DNA from: Cubamyces lactineus | Taxonomy: Eukaryota; Basidiomycota; Agaricomycetes; Polyporales; Polyporaceae | DNA length: 64,000 bases | Direction of reading: 5' to 3' | NCBI GenBank assembly: GCA_022376465.1 | Contig: JACDTU010000006.1 | Coordinates: 1,178,001-1,242,000, forward strand | Part shown: positions 40,380 to 53,900 of the stretch, piece by piece | How the letters are laid out: every line of letters begins with the position of its first letter | How positions within the stretch are numbered: position 1 is the first letter of the stretch | Program-made: the position numbers and the translations under genes | The notes under the pieces: generated by a model | The model's input: the letters and a program-made list of their open reading frames with translations, nothing else | The model's database searches: none | Told to the model about the DNA's origin: nothing

Positions 40380-43300
40380 ATCGTATGAGTTGCTAAGCGA
40401 GGCCGTCGTTGGGGTCGTGCGAGATGATGCTGGGTCGTTACGATGATAGTCTATAGCAGGGGGGGACGTCTAGAGAGACCGCTGAGAAGAAAGACGACGG
40501 AAGCGTGAGGTCGAGGAGGAAGTGGACGAGATGGACGCGGGAGATGAGGAGGACGAGGATGGGATGGGATTAGAGATCCGCGCAGAGGCCGCATCCGTAA
40601 TATACGCTCCAGCGGCCGGTCCCACCCCCGGCGACCCCCCTTCCCAATCCGGAAGTGCATCACCACGACACTAGTCCCATCCAAACTCAGCCAAACACCA
40701 GACAGGCTCCCGTCCAGTGTCCGATTCCGACGCCCAACCCGACACTTTGGCGTGGGCGCCTAGCTCTGGCCGTGTCGGCAATGGCCTCCTTCCGAGGCAC
40801 ACCCACGCTCGCCCTTCGCTCACGACTGCCCCCGGCGTCCTCGAGCTCTCACTCAGCACGTCCCTCTCTCCTCCCCCGGCCCTCTGCCTCTCCTCCGGGC
40901 GAAATGCGATGCTGCACATATCCGCATTCCACTTCTACACCGTCATCCGTCCGCTCTTTCCTTGCATGAATTCGCGATTTCACGAGCCCGTCCGCGAACC
41001 CTCACCTCTTCCGCAGCTAGCCGGTAGATTCGTAGATTCATCCTCCCGTGCGCGCGTCCCCCGCGCAGCTCCCTCCGGCCGACTGCATAATCTTCTCCGT
41101 ACACAGTCACGTATACCCCGCCCTACGCACGCGCACGGGTCGCGCCGGCTTGCGCATGCGTTGTTTGACTTCGAGGCAGTCCGTGCTTACGCGTGCCGCA
41201 CCACTCGGAGCACGACGCTTCTACGATCTCGCACCATGCCCACTAATAGCATACGGTGCTGGATAGCCTCAGCACCCAGCGGGCGCGTCTGGCCCTCCCT
41301 TGCATCCAGAGCGTCCCGCAATCTAGCACTCGACGTCCAACGCCTTCCGAACTTCACGGCTCTCGAGCTTATTGGCGTCTTGGACCGCAGACTGGGCCTC
41401 TCTGCCCCTTGCAGAGCGGGCCTCGGCCGCTCGACCGTCTGCTCCACTCTATGAGACTTCGTGCCTTCGGATTCGGCATCGCTTTGAACTCTATCCAGGA
41501 AGAGTCCGAAGACACGATCCATCCGTCGACCGTCGACCGTCGACCGTTGACGGGCACGGCTGTCGCGAACGCACACCGCCTCCCGACAACGCCTACTTGA
41601 CAAGCCAAGCCCGCCGCAGCCAATCGCAGGCGCAAGTGCCGTCCTGCGCTCGGAATGCGGGGGCGCAGGCCAAGCGTGTCCGGCGAGATCTGCGCACCCC
41701 CGGAGAGCCCATGGCCGTTGTCCATTGCCATACGCACCCAGATACTCGACATGAGCATCGGCCACGGACCTTACTTACTTACCCGCACGTCTGCTTCCGC
41801 GCTGCCGCCCGGCTCTTCTCCCCCGCCAGTGCGAGCCGCCCGGTGTCGCGCGCGCGCCTGGAGCGGATGCCGCGTTCTCCTCGCACCGTATGCACACAGC
41901 CGCGCGCGGAACCGCCCTTGATCCATGTGCATGCCCGTGTGAGTGAGCGTGCTCCCTCGGTGCCTGTGGTAGTGCTCCGCACATACCGTACGCGCGCGTC
42001 TAATCCAAGAAGTACCTGTACGCGTTGGGCGGCAAGACGTGCTTCGAGCCTTCGACGACGCCGGGGTCGGGCGAGTGCTCGTGGACCGCGGACGTCCTTG
42101 GCTCCTTGCCTTGGGCTTCGGACAGCGTTCAGATCGTGACGGGGCGTCCTTGGCAGACGCATATAGCGCGAGCTACCACGAGTCACGATAGAGTACTTGC
42201 AAGTTACAGCACCGCTCGGAGCACGGTTGGTGGCCGCAACAACGATATACGCAGCATGCACACTGTAGATCACGGCGCGTGCCACTGGTGACTGGCCGCT
42301 TGAGACGTCGGGGCTCGGGAGGCAGTGCCACCGTGCATCCCCATCCTAGCTTAGAGCTAGTGCATATGCATACGTAGCTCATATGTCGCTCGAGCGCAGG
42401 ATATAACTTGTAGCTTGGTAGCCGCACGCATGCACCTGCACGACGCCCGTGCGCGCTAGCGCTACACATCTTAATCGGCGTAATGTGGCGGCACTGGCAA
42501 GATCGGAAACCAGATCATGGCATCTTCGGACCTTTGAAGTGGGCCGGGTGAGTCGCGATGGCATCTGTGGCATCTGCAATTGCAGCCTGCAGCTTGCAGC
42601 ACGGCGTGGCTCATGATCAAGCCTCACGAGGCCCGTCTTCCAAGCAACGTCAACACTACTATAATACTGCTTGTCGCACGCGTGCTCGGGCCTGAGGCCT
42701 GACCATGGATGTCCGGCACGGGCTGAGCGAGCTGTAGCCTGTGTCTCATGCGCAGGTACCGTCTCGCGCGCAGGGCCCTACTATCACTATCACTGACCTG
42801 GAAGCTGGAGATGCAACTTGAAGTTGAACTCCCGACGCGATCAGCAGGTATCGCACGGGGCCTGCAGCTGATTCCGCTTACACCCGCAGCTCGTTCAAGG
42901 GGGTCGCTGCCGTCAAGCTCAAGAGGCTGCTCACCGTTCCGGGAGCAAGCTGACCGGGAGCAGGCTGAAGTTGTCTGTTGTCCGACGGTGGACGTTGAAC
43001 GACCGGGTACCCGCCGCCTTGCCCATCGGTCTGCGTTCGACTTCGAGCACGTCTCGCAAGCCCAACACTCAGTACTACTCAGTACTCAGCCACAGGTAAC
43101 CACGAGATGCGCGATCAATGCACAAGACGCATCACCCCCACTGTAGCCGGGTGCACACTGCACGCTGCACATACAGTACGCGAGTCCGGATGTACGGCCC
43201 TGCTTCCGGCCTGAGTCCGTTTTGAAACGCGCCCACTCTCCAACTCCTTCCCAAGGTCCTCTCCACGACCCACAGTCGCCACCGCAAGAGATTGTCATAG

Positions 43301-43857
43301 TATATGCACTGCACCCGCACTCCGGACTCCACTCGCCGCCCGGGCTCTGTTGCGGCATTCCTGTGTGCCACTGCTGGCGGCGATCTTGGGCAACTTCAAG
43401 ATGCACTGGCCACAGTGAATCAGTGATGGATGTGTGCAGCCGAGCCTGGGACGGCCTCGAGCTGGGCGTGGTCTTGCAGCCGATGGCTGAGCACTGTACA
43501 AGGTGCTAGGTCTCTGGTTTCTAGACTGTATGCACTTGAGCAGTGCTCGAGATTGAATATTGATCACCGGCCATTTCCCACCTATGGTTCTACAGTACTG
43601 GGATATGCGGGCGGGCAGGCGCCGCTGTACCTGGGCCCGTTTTGAGGTGAGTGTACTAGTGTATACGGTTATATAGGTTGTTGTACAACTGAATGCTCAC
43701 TGTGAATGCTCTTCGTTTGTACTTTACAGAACGAGGACGAAGAAGCCTGCCAACGTAGCCGCATGTCACACGACCCGAGTATCTCCAACATCTTAACTCT
43801 TTGACAGACGGCGCTATCGGCTCATCGAGGTACGGTACTCGGACTGTCGTATTAAAT

Positions 43858-43894
43858 CACGGTATATCAAGATGGATGAGATTGATATACCGTG
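43858..43894. repeat. Perfect hairpin, 13-bp arms and 11-bp loop
   Basis: CACGGTATATCAA and TTGATATACCGTG face each other across an 11-bp loop. No nearby gene explains it. Confidence 0.85.
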
Positions 43895-44390
43895 ACTGCG
43901 GACAATTGTCGATAGAGTGTTTTGAGTCTCGATCGCGACAGCTCAGGCTGTGGCTTCTCTCTCTCCATGACACTGACATTGAGCTAGCGCAGTGCCATCA
44001 ATGGCGACGTCAATCTACGATCGGTTGTGGGCACATGTCACATACGCAGGTACGTCGCACGCCCGATATGCCTGACATATAGGCGTACGCCGGAGGCGTC
44101 TGGATGGCAGCAGTCAACTACGTGGTGGGCCCACGCGTCTGAATGGAGAGAATCGTTATACTTGACCTCTCACGTTTACCCGGCAAGTATGCACGCTCGA
44201 TTCGATACACACCCGACGTCTCAGCCAACGTGATACACAGTTACATGTGCGAGTCTCCAAGCGAGAGCCGGCTACATATGTCAGCGCTCAGACTGTGGCT
44301 TGCAACATCATGGTCACCGGATGCGGAACTTAAGCCGGCGATTGACCCATCTACAGGCTATCGCTATGCCATGCATGATGTGAAGAGAGA

Positions 44391-44418
44391 CGAGTCGATC
44401 GGCGACAAGATCGACTCG
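44391..44418. repeat. Perfect hairpin, 10-bp arms and 8-bp loop
   Basis: CGAGTCGATC and GATCGACTCG separated by 8 bp, in gene-less DNA about 500 bp from the other hairpin. Confidence 0.85.
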
Positions 44419-47249
44419 CGCGAGTGCGTGATTTAGTACTGAATGATACATCGACCCGCGCAGATGCATATGCTGGCTTTCAGCCACAGCTGTAGATCAT
44501 CATGGAAGCCAGCTCTAGCGAGCCCTCACTACACCCATAGCGCGCCTCGGACGACACACCGCGTCGCGATCGATGGCGGAGCCTTCTTCTGCACGATGTA
44601 TGAGTATATGCATCAGTACCCAGCCTAGTAGCACCGATGCTGCATAGCTAGCACATCAGTAGCGTACATAGCGTATAAGCGATGCGACTATATGTGACTG
44701 GCACCAGCTGGCACCTCGGCCGCAGGCTCTGATCGAACGGCCAGCACCATCTTGATTCCTCGGCAGGACCGGGAGGTGCGACGGGCCACATGGGCGTCGC
44801 ATCCGCGCGGTGCGGCAGAGGCGAACGGAAATCCGGGTCCGCGCTTGCTTCCAGTCGAACATATCGAACACAACGAACACAACGAATTCGGATTCGAATC
44901 CGAACTCGAGGGCCCGTCAGACCGTCCTGCGTCGAACGTCTGCGTAAGGAAAGCGTGGCCTGACTAGCGAGTTTCGGGCTGACATCATTGATCGTGATCG
45001 CTACGATAGTGTCGTGCAGTTAGTACACGCCATGATCAAGCTCGAATTGGCCACACCTCCCGGCCTCCCGATACACCGCCTCGAACCCTCTTTCATATAA
45101 CATATAACACATAGAATACGATAGAATATGGTACCAAGGGAAGAGCCCAAGCCAGCGTCGAGCGACGTTCAATAGCACTCAGAGCGCACCATCCCAAGCT
45201 GTACGTCCTACAGGCTGACATAGTCGTAGCAAGAGCAGCGGCATGTTGTTAGCAGTGGCAAAAGCCTGCGCTGTTACGGCGCCCGGGGTCGACGTCCCGC
45301 CACGCTCAGCAGGCTACCGCCACATTTCCCCGGTACCTCAAGCCTAAAGTACGACTCCGACCGAGCCGAGCCGAGCGCGGGTGCGTTGCAACTCGCAAAG
45401 CTGCAGTGCTGTTGAGTTCAAGTTGTGCGAAGCTCCAGGCTCCAGCTTCAGTTTAGCTATAGCTTTAGATGTGGAAGCCGTGGTGGTTGAGGTGCAGAAG
45501 CCGCGGTGGCAAGCGCGGCTGGGGCTCTCGCTCAGACTTTGGGCCTTCTCACCTGTGCGATGTCCGACGTGCGACGTGCGAGCCGGGGTGCGGGTACAGA
45601 TTCGGCTTCGAGGGTTCGAGGATTCGAAATCTTGATGTGCGCTGGCCTCCCCTAGCTCGTGCGTGCGTGCGGGAGTCCCCGTGCTCGGATTCGAACATGG
45701 CACGCGTCGTGACTTACACTGTACGCGGACATTGGGCCGCGGGCGTGAGAGCGCTCTCTTTAGAAGAGGCGGGGAAGCCGCTGTCAATGGTGCTTGTTTG
45801 GTTGGTGCCGACGCGAACGCCGGTTGACTTTTGGGACTTGAGTTTCTGCAGGGGCTGAGCCGCGCGTTCTCCCGTGCTTGTGCGTGGTGAAGGGTATGGT
45901 TCGGCCGAAAGAGGAGAGGTGTGCGTGCGTGGGCGGTCCGCGGCCGTAGTTAGACTATGTTGCCTGAGCGCGAGGATTGACGAGTTTTGACATCGACTGG
46001 TGCTAGTTGGCGGGATCTTCGCCATGCCTGGGTTATAGCGCTATGCGCCGCGATTACATTGCCCAGAGACGATAGCAAGACCACGACGCGTCCTGGATAT
46101 CGAAGCAAGACGACGATAGCCTTCGACCATCCCGCGACCTTGTTGCCCAACGTTCACCTTCCGCGTACATGCTGCAGTCGCTCCCCCATGAGCGACACAA
46201 TTGAAAGCTACCATCGTTGAGCTCGCGCTAACCGCATCTGGCGCTTCAACCGCCCAGCCCCGCCTCTTCTCGTCGAACCTCGACGCCTCTCTCGCCTCGT
46301 TGTCCGTTGTCTCCTCGTCTCGACAGCTGAGCAGCTCAACTCGGACTGACGACCAAACTTCTGGCTCCTGCCTTCTGGCTTCTGGCGTAGCAAAAGCGGC
46401 ACAAGAAGCCCGCCTCACTCCTCGTCTCTCGCCCCTGAGAACGCTCTCTCCCTCGGCGGACCCGCGAGGCGCAAGGCTCGAGCCCATTGATGCTATTGAT
46501 GCTGCGATGCCGATGCTCCCTGGGGCCGGGGAGGACGCCGCGGGTACATTTCCAAAGGAGTAAGGCCAAGGCCTCCCAGCCCGAGGTGCGAAGAGCCCGC
46601 GCCCGATCGCGCAAGCCGAAACGCTGAAACGCAGAACACAGAACGCAGCGGTCGCGATCGTCCCGCGCGCACTGCGGCAGTGCGGCGGCGGCCGTGCGGT
46701 GCGTTTGGGGGTGCCGTGATGCCGTATGTTGTATGTTGTATGGACCGTGTTGTATGGACCGTCACCCGTGTTCGATTCCGAACTTTGGATCTCGCCCACT
46801 ATGGGGTTTCGTGGACGAGGGGATGTCAACAGTCAAGCAAGTACTGGGATGCTGTCAGGCGTCGCCCTCGCGACAGCACCTGGAATTCAGTGGATATCTG
46901 GGCCGAACACATCTTGCGTATTTCCACTGCCTCATTTGGGACCCGGAGGGCATGTGCGTCCCTTCTGCGTACTTGGCTTGGCGTACTGAAGTCTAACCTC
47001 GCGGTGGCGACCGGGCCCGAGAATGAGTGGGCTCGAGGTGAGAGAGTCGTACGCATGGAATGGGAATGAACTCTGCGCGTTGTCTCTAGCTCCGAGAGGT
47101 ACATCGACGTCGGTGGTGCATGTGCGTGTGCGCAAGGGCGGGCTTTGCGCGGTACCACTGAGCGCGCAGCAGCCGCACCCCGCGCAGCGCCGTCCGGCGT
47201 GGCTGGCGCCATCTCCGCACGCCCGCCCGCACGTACAACGACCGTGACA

Positions 47250-50200
47250 CACGCCGCGCGGGGTGCACATTTCTCACGACGTCAGATGTGTCTCAATCGG
47301 TGCCAGAGGCGGATCGGTCGTTCGACTCGTTCCGACACGAAACGGCAGTTTCGGTGTGGTATGTGCGTGTCCGGGATATTTGCCCCCTGTGTGCTCCCGC
47401 CGCAGCCGCCGACGGATGTGGTCCAGGACTCGGATAACTGTAGGATGCAAGGAGCGGCGGCCGCGACGTCCGACACCGATGCCGACGTGGACGTTCGAGG
47501 GTGGTCGCGAAAACATACCTGGCTGAATCGCGGTCGCGTCGACACATTTCCGTGCACTGGATGTTAGTCATGTGTGTCAATGGCCAGCGATGACATGCCT
47601 ATCGTATTTGCTAAGCCCCGGAGGAAGTCGCAGGCTGAGGTCACGGTCGAGCCTACAGTTTGAATTTGCTCAGGCTGACGCGTCTTGAGGAGGTTGTATG
47701 AGTCAGCGGCTTGGACAACTTCTCTGTATCGCCATAGGTGTCGCGCGTCACCGAGCTCCTTCGCGGACTGGAGGCAGAAGGTTGAGTAAGTTCCAATGCC
47801 ATCGTCAGCGAACGCCTGAAGGCGCCAGTTTACGCCACACACGAGCAGCGGCCACACCGTACCCAGCCGTCGCAGACCTCCCCCCTTCGGCCCCGCCTGC
47901 GCGCCTTGCCTTCTTGGGCGAGACGCCGGCCCGAACGGGGGAGAGGGGAGATGAGATCTGAGGACGACGGTTGATCCCGGGAGATCGTGAGGGAGGCTTA
48001 GTCAGTGATGGGAGGAGGTCGCTACCGGAATTCTGGGATGCGCTCACCTATTCGAGGGGAGCCTATTGGGCGTCCAGGGTGTTGGACCTGATCGGGTGGC
48101 GGGCGCTCGTCGACGTTGCGCGTCGTTTACGATCGCCACCTCTGCAGACTGCGAGGGACGCGGTCGAACGAAAACGCGAGAGCGTGCTCCCCGGTCTTTG
48201 GATTGTCCTCAGCTACCTGGCCTCTTGCGTACTCTCGCTCGCTGAACTGGGCCTTGCAAGTACGGTACGGGAGCTTGCTTATGGAGATTCATCCGGTAGG
48301 GCCCGCATCGGACGAACGCTCACATGACATCGAAGGCCACGCCCTCGCCGTGCGTGCACCGTCCATCGAGCTTCTGCACCCCCAGCATCGCGCCTGAACT
48401 CAAAGCGCACAGCCCGAACTGTCCCTGGAATCCCTCTCGGCCCTTTCTTAGGCTGGGCTGTCTTGACCTGGGCTGTGCTATCTCACCCGAGTCGGCGAGT
48501 CGCTCTGCTTCGAGTCAAGAATGCTTGGCTGTCAATGATTCGTGCCTTGGCCTGGATGTTCCTTCTGGGGAAGACCGGCAAGTACAGTCAGCTCAGAGGG
48601 ACGCACGCATGCACGTAGCAAGCATTCCCCGAGATCTGATTACTGTCCTGGGCTCCGGTGTCTATACCTTCTAGCTCTACGTCAACGGGTACCATGGAGG
48701 CGTTGTCGCTGCTTACTTTACTTTCTCGGACTGTCGGGGCATCTCGGGGAACGTCATCTTGTGGCTTAGTCTATCGTCACCACGTCCGGCCGCTCACACG
48801 CTACGACGCACTGCAGCACGGAGCAATTTGCCCTCACATCTCGCCGTTCACGACTTCCTGGCGTGCATCTGTGTTACCTTGTGGCGCAACTTCCGTTTCC
48901 GTTCGGTGCTGGGCAAACCGCGAGCATCCCTACGGCATTCGGCTACCTGATACCCGCACCTCTCTTAGGCTTCTCCGACTCCGGAACGAAGACATACTGC
49001 TGCGCCAACTTGTGTCGAACCTCAACATGTGCACCCACATTCGTGATGAATGCTGACTGTCACCCTAACACGACGCATTCGGTCAAGGCGCCCGTCCGAA
49101 TTCCTCTCGCATCGACTGTATATCGACTGACTCAGCAGATTCGGACGCTTCGCCCACCCGTCCTCGAAAGTCCTCCGAGCTCCCATGGTTCCCTACTCAT
49201 CGCACCTCGCCGTCGACATAGCCCCGGACAGCGCGTCACCACCACAGTGACGTCGCACCCCATATTCCACCCTCTCTCCGAACCGCACTGCACGCAGCAC
49301 CATACCCCGCGAGACGCGAGACGCGCATACCCGATGACGTCGCCGTCGCGAGATTTCGCCGAATTTCACTTTGGGCAGGGTGCGTACCACACTGAGCAGT
49401 GAGCACGACTCGGGCGTCCGCGTCAGCCATGCTCCCAAAAGGACCGACGGCGGGCGCAACCCCCGGACCCAACTGCGCGCCCTCCTTGCGGCTCCGGCCC
49501 CGGCCCCAGCTTCGTATTCGTTGGACGTCTGCTATCCGTGAGCACCGAGATGTGCCTGCGGACGTCGACGTCGATACGAGACGCTGGGGATTTGCATTCA
49601 ATTACGCGAGGCGCTCGCGGGTACGGACGCCGTGTCTGGCCACTGTGCATACAAAGGTGCGTTCCTCGCCGGTGCTCCAGGATTGTATGCGAACGCTCGT
49701 CAGCAAGGGCGTCATCGGAGCGCCAGACGGCGGCGTTGTGCTGTGCTGTGCTGTGCGGTCGATTGTTCCTGCAGAATGCCGTTCGGGCTGCATGTACATA
49801 CGCGGTGCTGTGGGCGTATGGGAGGAAGACCGGGCGTGTACGGTGCGCACATACGGCATACGGTGCATATGAACGCGTCGGTTGGCCCCATTAGGCAGCG
49901 CTGTCAACATTACGGGACGGATCATGAGCTTCGACGCTTCGTTCGAGTCGGCCTCGATGCGCGTCCGGGCGAGCCCCGAGCTGCGCGGTGCCACGACGCA
50001 ACACCTCAACACGATACGACACGATACGGAACGACATGACATGACAATACCAGGCTCTGTCGATTAGCTGACATGCGGGTATGTCCTCCGAGCGACCTCA
50101 TCTTCTCGTCCGTGCCGACCCTTAGTTCCCTCTTCACACTCCGCATGAACTGACCACCGTCTGTCGAATAGGAATGTTGTGGTGATGCGCGCACCCGGGT

Positions 50201-53200
50201 GAATCTTGCGTCCGCGCACCTCTCCTGCTGCGCCCATGGAAGCTGATGCGAGCTATCATTTAGTACAGGGTATCGGTATGTATACGAAACCCTTACCCTC
50301 TTCGAGCATGTGCACTCTCTGACTCCTGAACCTCTCGGTAGGACAGTTTTACCACCTCCCGAACCTCCCGCGCCGACCCCAGCTCCCCAGATACCCAATT
50401 CCCCAGTCCGCCCGTTCATGCCCGCTCCTCCGGATGACGAAGCGTTCGGGCACACCGCACTTCACCCCCTGCAAATCTTTCGCGCACCTCTAGATGGTCT
50501 TCCGTAACCCCACATCTTCCTTTGACTCCGACCCGCTGCTGATCTTGTCTTCTTTTGCTGGCGAGGAATGGCACGATAGACGGTGTACAGCTTCTACGAT
50601 TTGTTTTGCGGGCTGTCGCCGGCGATTTGGGTGCTGCGCTGGGGTGCGCACGTACTTGGCACGGATGCTCAAAACGGCGACGAACGGGCGACTGGCGGGT
50701 TGAGCATGCGTATGTGGTGTACTATGCGCCCGTCTTGCGCTGCTTCTCTCACCAGTAGTCAAACTGCCTGACGGTGTTGCTCTGGCTGATGATTGATCCT
50801 CCAGGGCTCTCCATCCATGTTCCCAGAACCTCGGGCAATGAGCATCCAACTTGGCGATTCATGCACCACAAAGCAGGACGCGTACGTGTTTCTAACAGTT
50901 ACAAGGGGTGATTGCTAATCATGGAGGGCATTTACAGATATTCAGCCCCTCATTTCCTGCGCTGCGCTGGGTAAGCGATCTCGCTCGCTCATTCTCGCGC
51001 TTCCCCGGGCCCGGGCAGCTGCAGCAGACCGAAGACGTCGCATCACGCCGAACCCCTGAGCCTCCCCAAGGTCAATTGCTCTCAATTCACGTTTGTATGC
51101 GGGGCGGTGCCTGCTGCTGCATGCGCAGGCGTAAAGAATGTCCTGGACACCCAAACTCCCGATTGTCAGTATGCGACTGCGGCGCGACTTGAGGGGTGTC
51201 TTCTCAGGCTTCAGGGCGGGACTTCGTTGCTCCCCGAACCTCGAGGTTCGTGGGGCAGGAGCGTGATGACGGTGGCCCCCGAGTGACCTGCGGGATGCCG
51301 TAAGGCGAGGGAGATCGATGGCGGGCATTGTTCGCGTACGTGCTCGTCACTCCGACATATCTCTAGCTGCTCATGGCAATGCTTGGGGTCGTGATTCATC
51401 GCGCAATGCGCATGCAGCAATGCGGTGCGGCACGAGTCTGAATTGATAGTTACGCTGGTCCGTCGCCCCGGAGTACCGTGGTCAGTCCCAGATAAAACTG
51501 TACTGTATATAGACACTCATCTGGTCAGCAGGTGAAGTTGAATGTTCTCGCTCGTCTGCACAGGCGCCCATATCGCCAGTTCATGCACCACGATACTGCG
51601 AATGCCAATCTCTTGCAATCGCATAACCGTAGCGCACCGTGAGATTGGGACGTTCTGTCACCCACACCTGTTTGTCACTCCGTATTTGTTCTCTCAACAT
51701 CCTCATGATGTTTGCATTCAAGACGATCCTACTCAAGCTGTGCAGGTGCCGCAGCTTGCTCCAACCTACCCAAATTTTGTCTTACCCCTTCCGCAGTCAT
51801 TGAATAGGCACAGCCCCAGCTCCACCTCTGAGGACTCCAAAGCGAATATGTGCGCGATCCTCGTTACTGCGATGTCGAACCCCAGCTTCCAGTGCCAGAT
51901 CACCTTGAATCTCGGATGCGATCTTTGGGCCTGTCCGTACCGACTACCTAACGCTCGTCTCCATTCGCCTACTCGAAGTTGTCCCCCGGTCCTTCCTCAC
52001 CCCCGCTTGACCCTGACATGGCCGCACGGCATGAGGCATGAGATCCTTTTTTGTCTTGTGGGTACCGGTGTCATTGAGTGATAAAGTATACCCGTCAAGC
52101 GAGGATCACGCTGGGTTCGGGGTCGGCTCACTCCTCGGACTGACCTACGGCCACGGGTTGGGTGCATTGCTTTCCTGCAGAGCCGCAACCCTGTTCGAAA
52201 TTGTGTCAGATGAGCAGATGCTGCGCGATTCTTGCCGTCATCTTAGCGCCATCCGCCCCTAGATTCAGGACGGAATCTGAGGCGAGTGGGATTGACTGCG
52301 TAGGTATGCGCTGTGCTCGTGTATGCCGAAGATTGGTTGGTGCCGTAAGCTACAAGATAGTTCGGGTTCATGCTATCGCATAACATCGGGGACAGTTGTC
52401 ATCTACTAATGGCCCTATGTGCCCATATGTTCCGAACCCACAGTCGCAGTAGTAAGCAGGTTAGTCCACCCAACGTATGTGGCTGCTAACACAACTGACT
52501 AGTACGTTGTGTTACGCGTTGTACATCTCCGGTAATATTATTACGAGTGCCCACAATACCCATGGCACAGCTCTCTCCGCTCGATCACTGCTAGCTACGA
52601 TCGTGCGTAAGCAGAGCCACGGCCTGCCCCACTACGCCGACCCCATCGACAGCGGTGGCCAATGGCCTCCAATGGCCCGCGGCATATGCTCACCTTCGGA
52701 AGACGGACGGAATAGATGAGACGCGAGAAGCTCTGAACCATTTCAACATTTGACATACGTAGCGCGCGGGTTCAAATGTCCCTTCGCCGCGGCGACGAGG
52801 AGTTGAGGAGTTGTATACGTACCGTAATTGTGGATGAATCCGATCCTAAGCCCTAACCGTGGAGATCGCAAGAGGTTGTTGGTGCGTAGCATATTGATTC
52901 CTAAGCAATAAGACGGATCTCCTCTATATCCAGGCAGTTATCTCCTATGTCATCGGGAGGTTGTTGAAGCGACGTTCAGAGCGCCGCTAGTGTCGCAATC
53001 GCATTGAAGAGTCAAGACGCCGCCTAGACTGACAGCCTTTGACAGTGCACCTTATGGTGTTATGAACGGGTCTGGCCATGGACAGAGGCCAGGGGCGGAG
53101 GGCGGAGGGTAACCCAATCAGTCCGAGCCTCGATCACCCCGACAGCACGACAGCACCTGACAGCACGACCGATCGTCCTCGACGAGCTCCCGCCATTCAA

Positions 53201-53900
53201 CCTGTTCAGGCTGACCGCCGTCCGATTTCGACGAGCATCGCTCGATCTGGCTTAGCGTCGCCGCCGCAGTAGTACACCCCATCTCAGGCTAGTAAGCAGG
53301 GCGTGGGGCGTCCTGAACGTTCAAGAAAAACAGTTCTTGCCGCACGAGCTCAAGCACATCAGTCAAGCGTAGCAAGCTGCAAGTTTCAGTCGTTGAACTG
53401 AGACGACGCCTGATACGACTCCGAGGACGCCAATGCCTCTGCAGCATCGAAGCGCATGTGTCACTGTGTAGGTGCTGTGGCTCGGCATGGTATGAGAGGG
53501 TGTGTAATATTCCCGGTTGTTAGGCCTCGGCTTCGGAAATCGTCCGGAGGGCTAACCTCCGGAAGCGCGAGCTCCAAGGAACAGGCGAGAGGAGCGGACA
53601 AGGGGTTTTGCCTCAAGGATCCTTATGGGTGGCTGTGCTACTTTGGTCCCGCAAGGGACCGACGACATGGATCAGCCTGCGCCTGGCTGCCAGCTGAGCG
53701 CCCCTATGGCGATCATCCTCACACCGCTAGGGCCCAGAGCTGCATTCGACACTCCTGTGAGGACCGCGCTCGAAACTGTACTGAATGGTCTACGAGGCTG
53801 GAACCGGGCGCGACCTGGAGGTGCTTCGACGAATTGTGGCCGCCCATCAGGGTTCCAGCCCAGCCGTAGCGCGACAGGTTTGCAGAAACCCTGGAGGTCC
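47250..53900. repeat. Large direct repeat, copy 1 (gene-less)
   Basis: Diverged direct duplicate of about 55700-63870. Matching anchors in the same order: 47790/56260 (gttgagtaagtt..cggccacaccgtacccagccgt), 48060/56530 (ttggacctgatcggg), 48480/56970, 49440/58015 (aaaaggaccgacggcgggtgc-like), 49660/58320 (tgcgttcctcgccggtgct), 50410/59315 (ttcatgcccgctc..gacgaagcgttcg), 51542/60742 (gaatgttctcg), 52606/62014 (cgtaagcagagccac), 53233/63338 (catcgctcgatc) and 53540/63640 (ggaagcgcgagctccaagga). No conserved long frame is shared by the copies, so the unit looks non-coding or is a decayed element. Edges are approximate. Confidence 0.8.

Larger units (their letters stand above)
40380..47249. other. 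Gene-poor 6.9 kb, no gene supported
   Basis: Begins with the pyrimidine-rich promoter and 5'UTR side of the zinc-finger gene. Beyond that, long frames on both strands (for example 40717-41454 plus, 46041-46829 minus) are GC-driven and low complexity. Two perfect hairpins lie near 43.9 and 44.4 kb. One stretch at 42004-42100 reads KKYLYALGGKTCFEPSTTPG after an acceptor-like CCAAG, perhaps an exon relic, but I cannot name it. Confidence 0.45.

Noticed and set aside
42004..42290. Frame starting SKKYLYALGGKTCFEP after an acceptor-like site
   Set aside because: It looks a little like a real exon, but I cannot find partner exons or name a family.
43070..43100. actcagtact direct repeats near 43.08 kb and similar at 37.2 kb
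   Set aside because: Short simple-sequence runs with two or three units, not a meaningful array.
45660..45710. ggattcgaac string suggesting a minus-strand tRNA
   Set aside because: No cloverleaf can be drawn around it.
46041..46829. 262-codon minus-strand open frame
   Set aside because: Ala/Arg/Ser-rich without domains, overlapped by plus-strand frames; no support beyond length in GC-rich DNA.
52760..52800. T-arm-like gggttcaaatgtccc suggesting a tRNA
   Set aside because: No matching acceptor, D or anticodon arm upstream.
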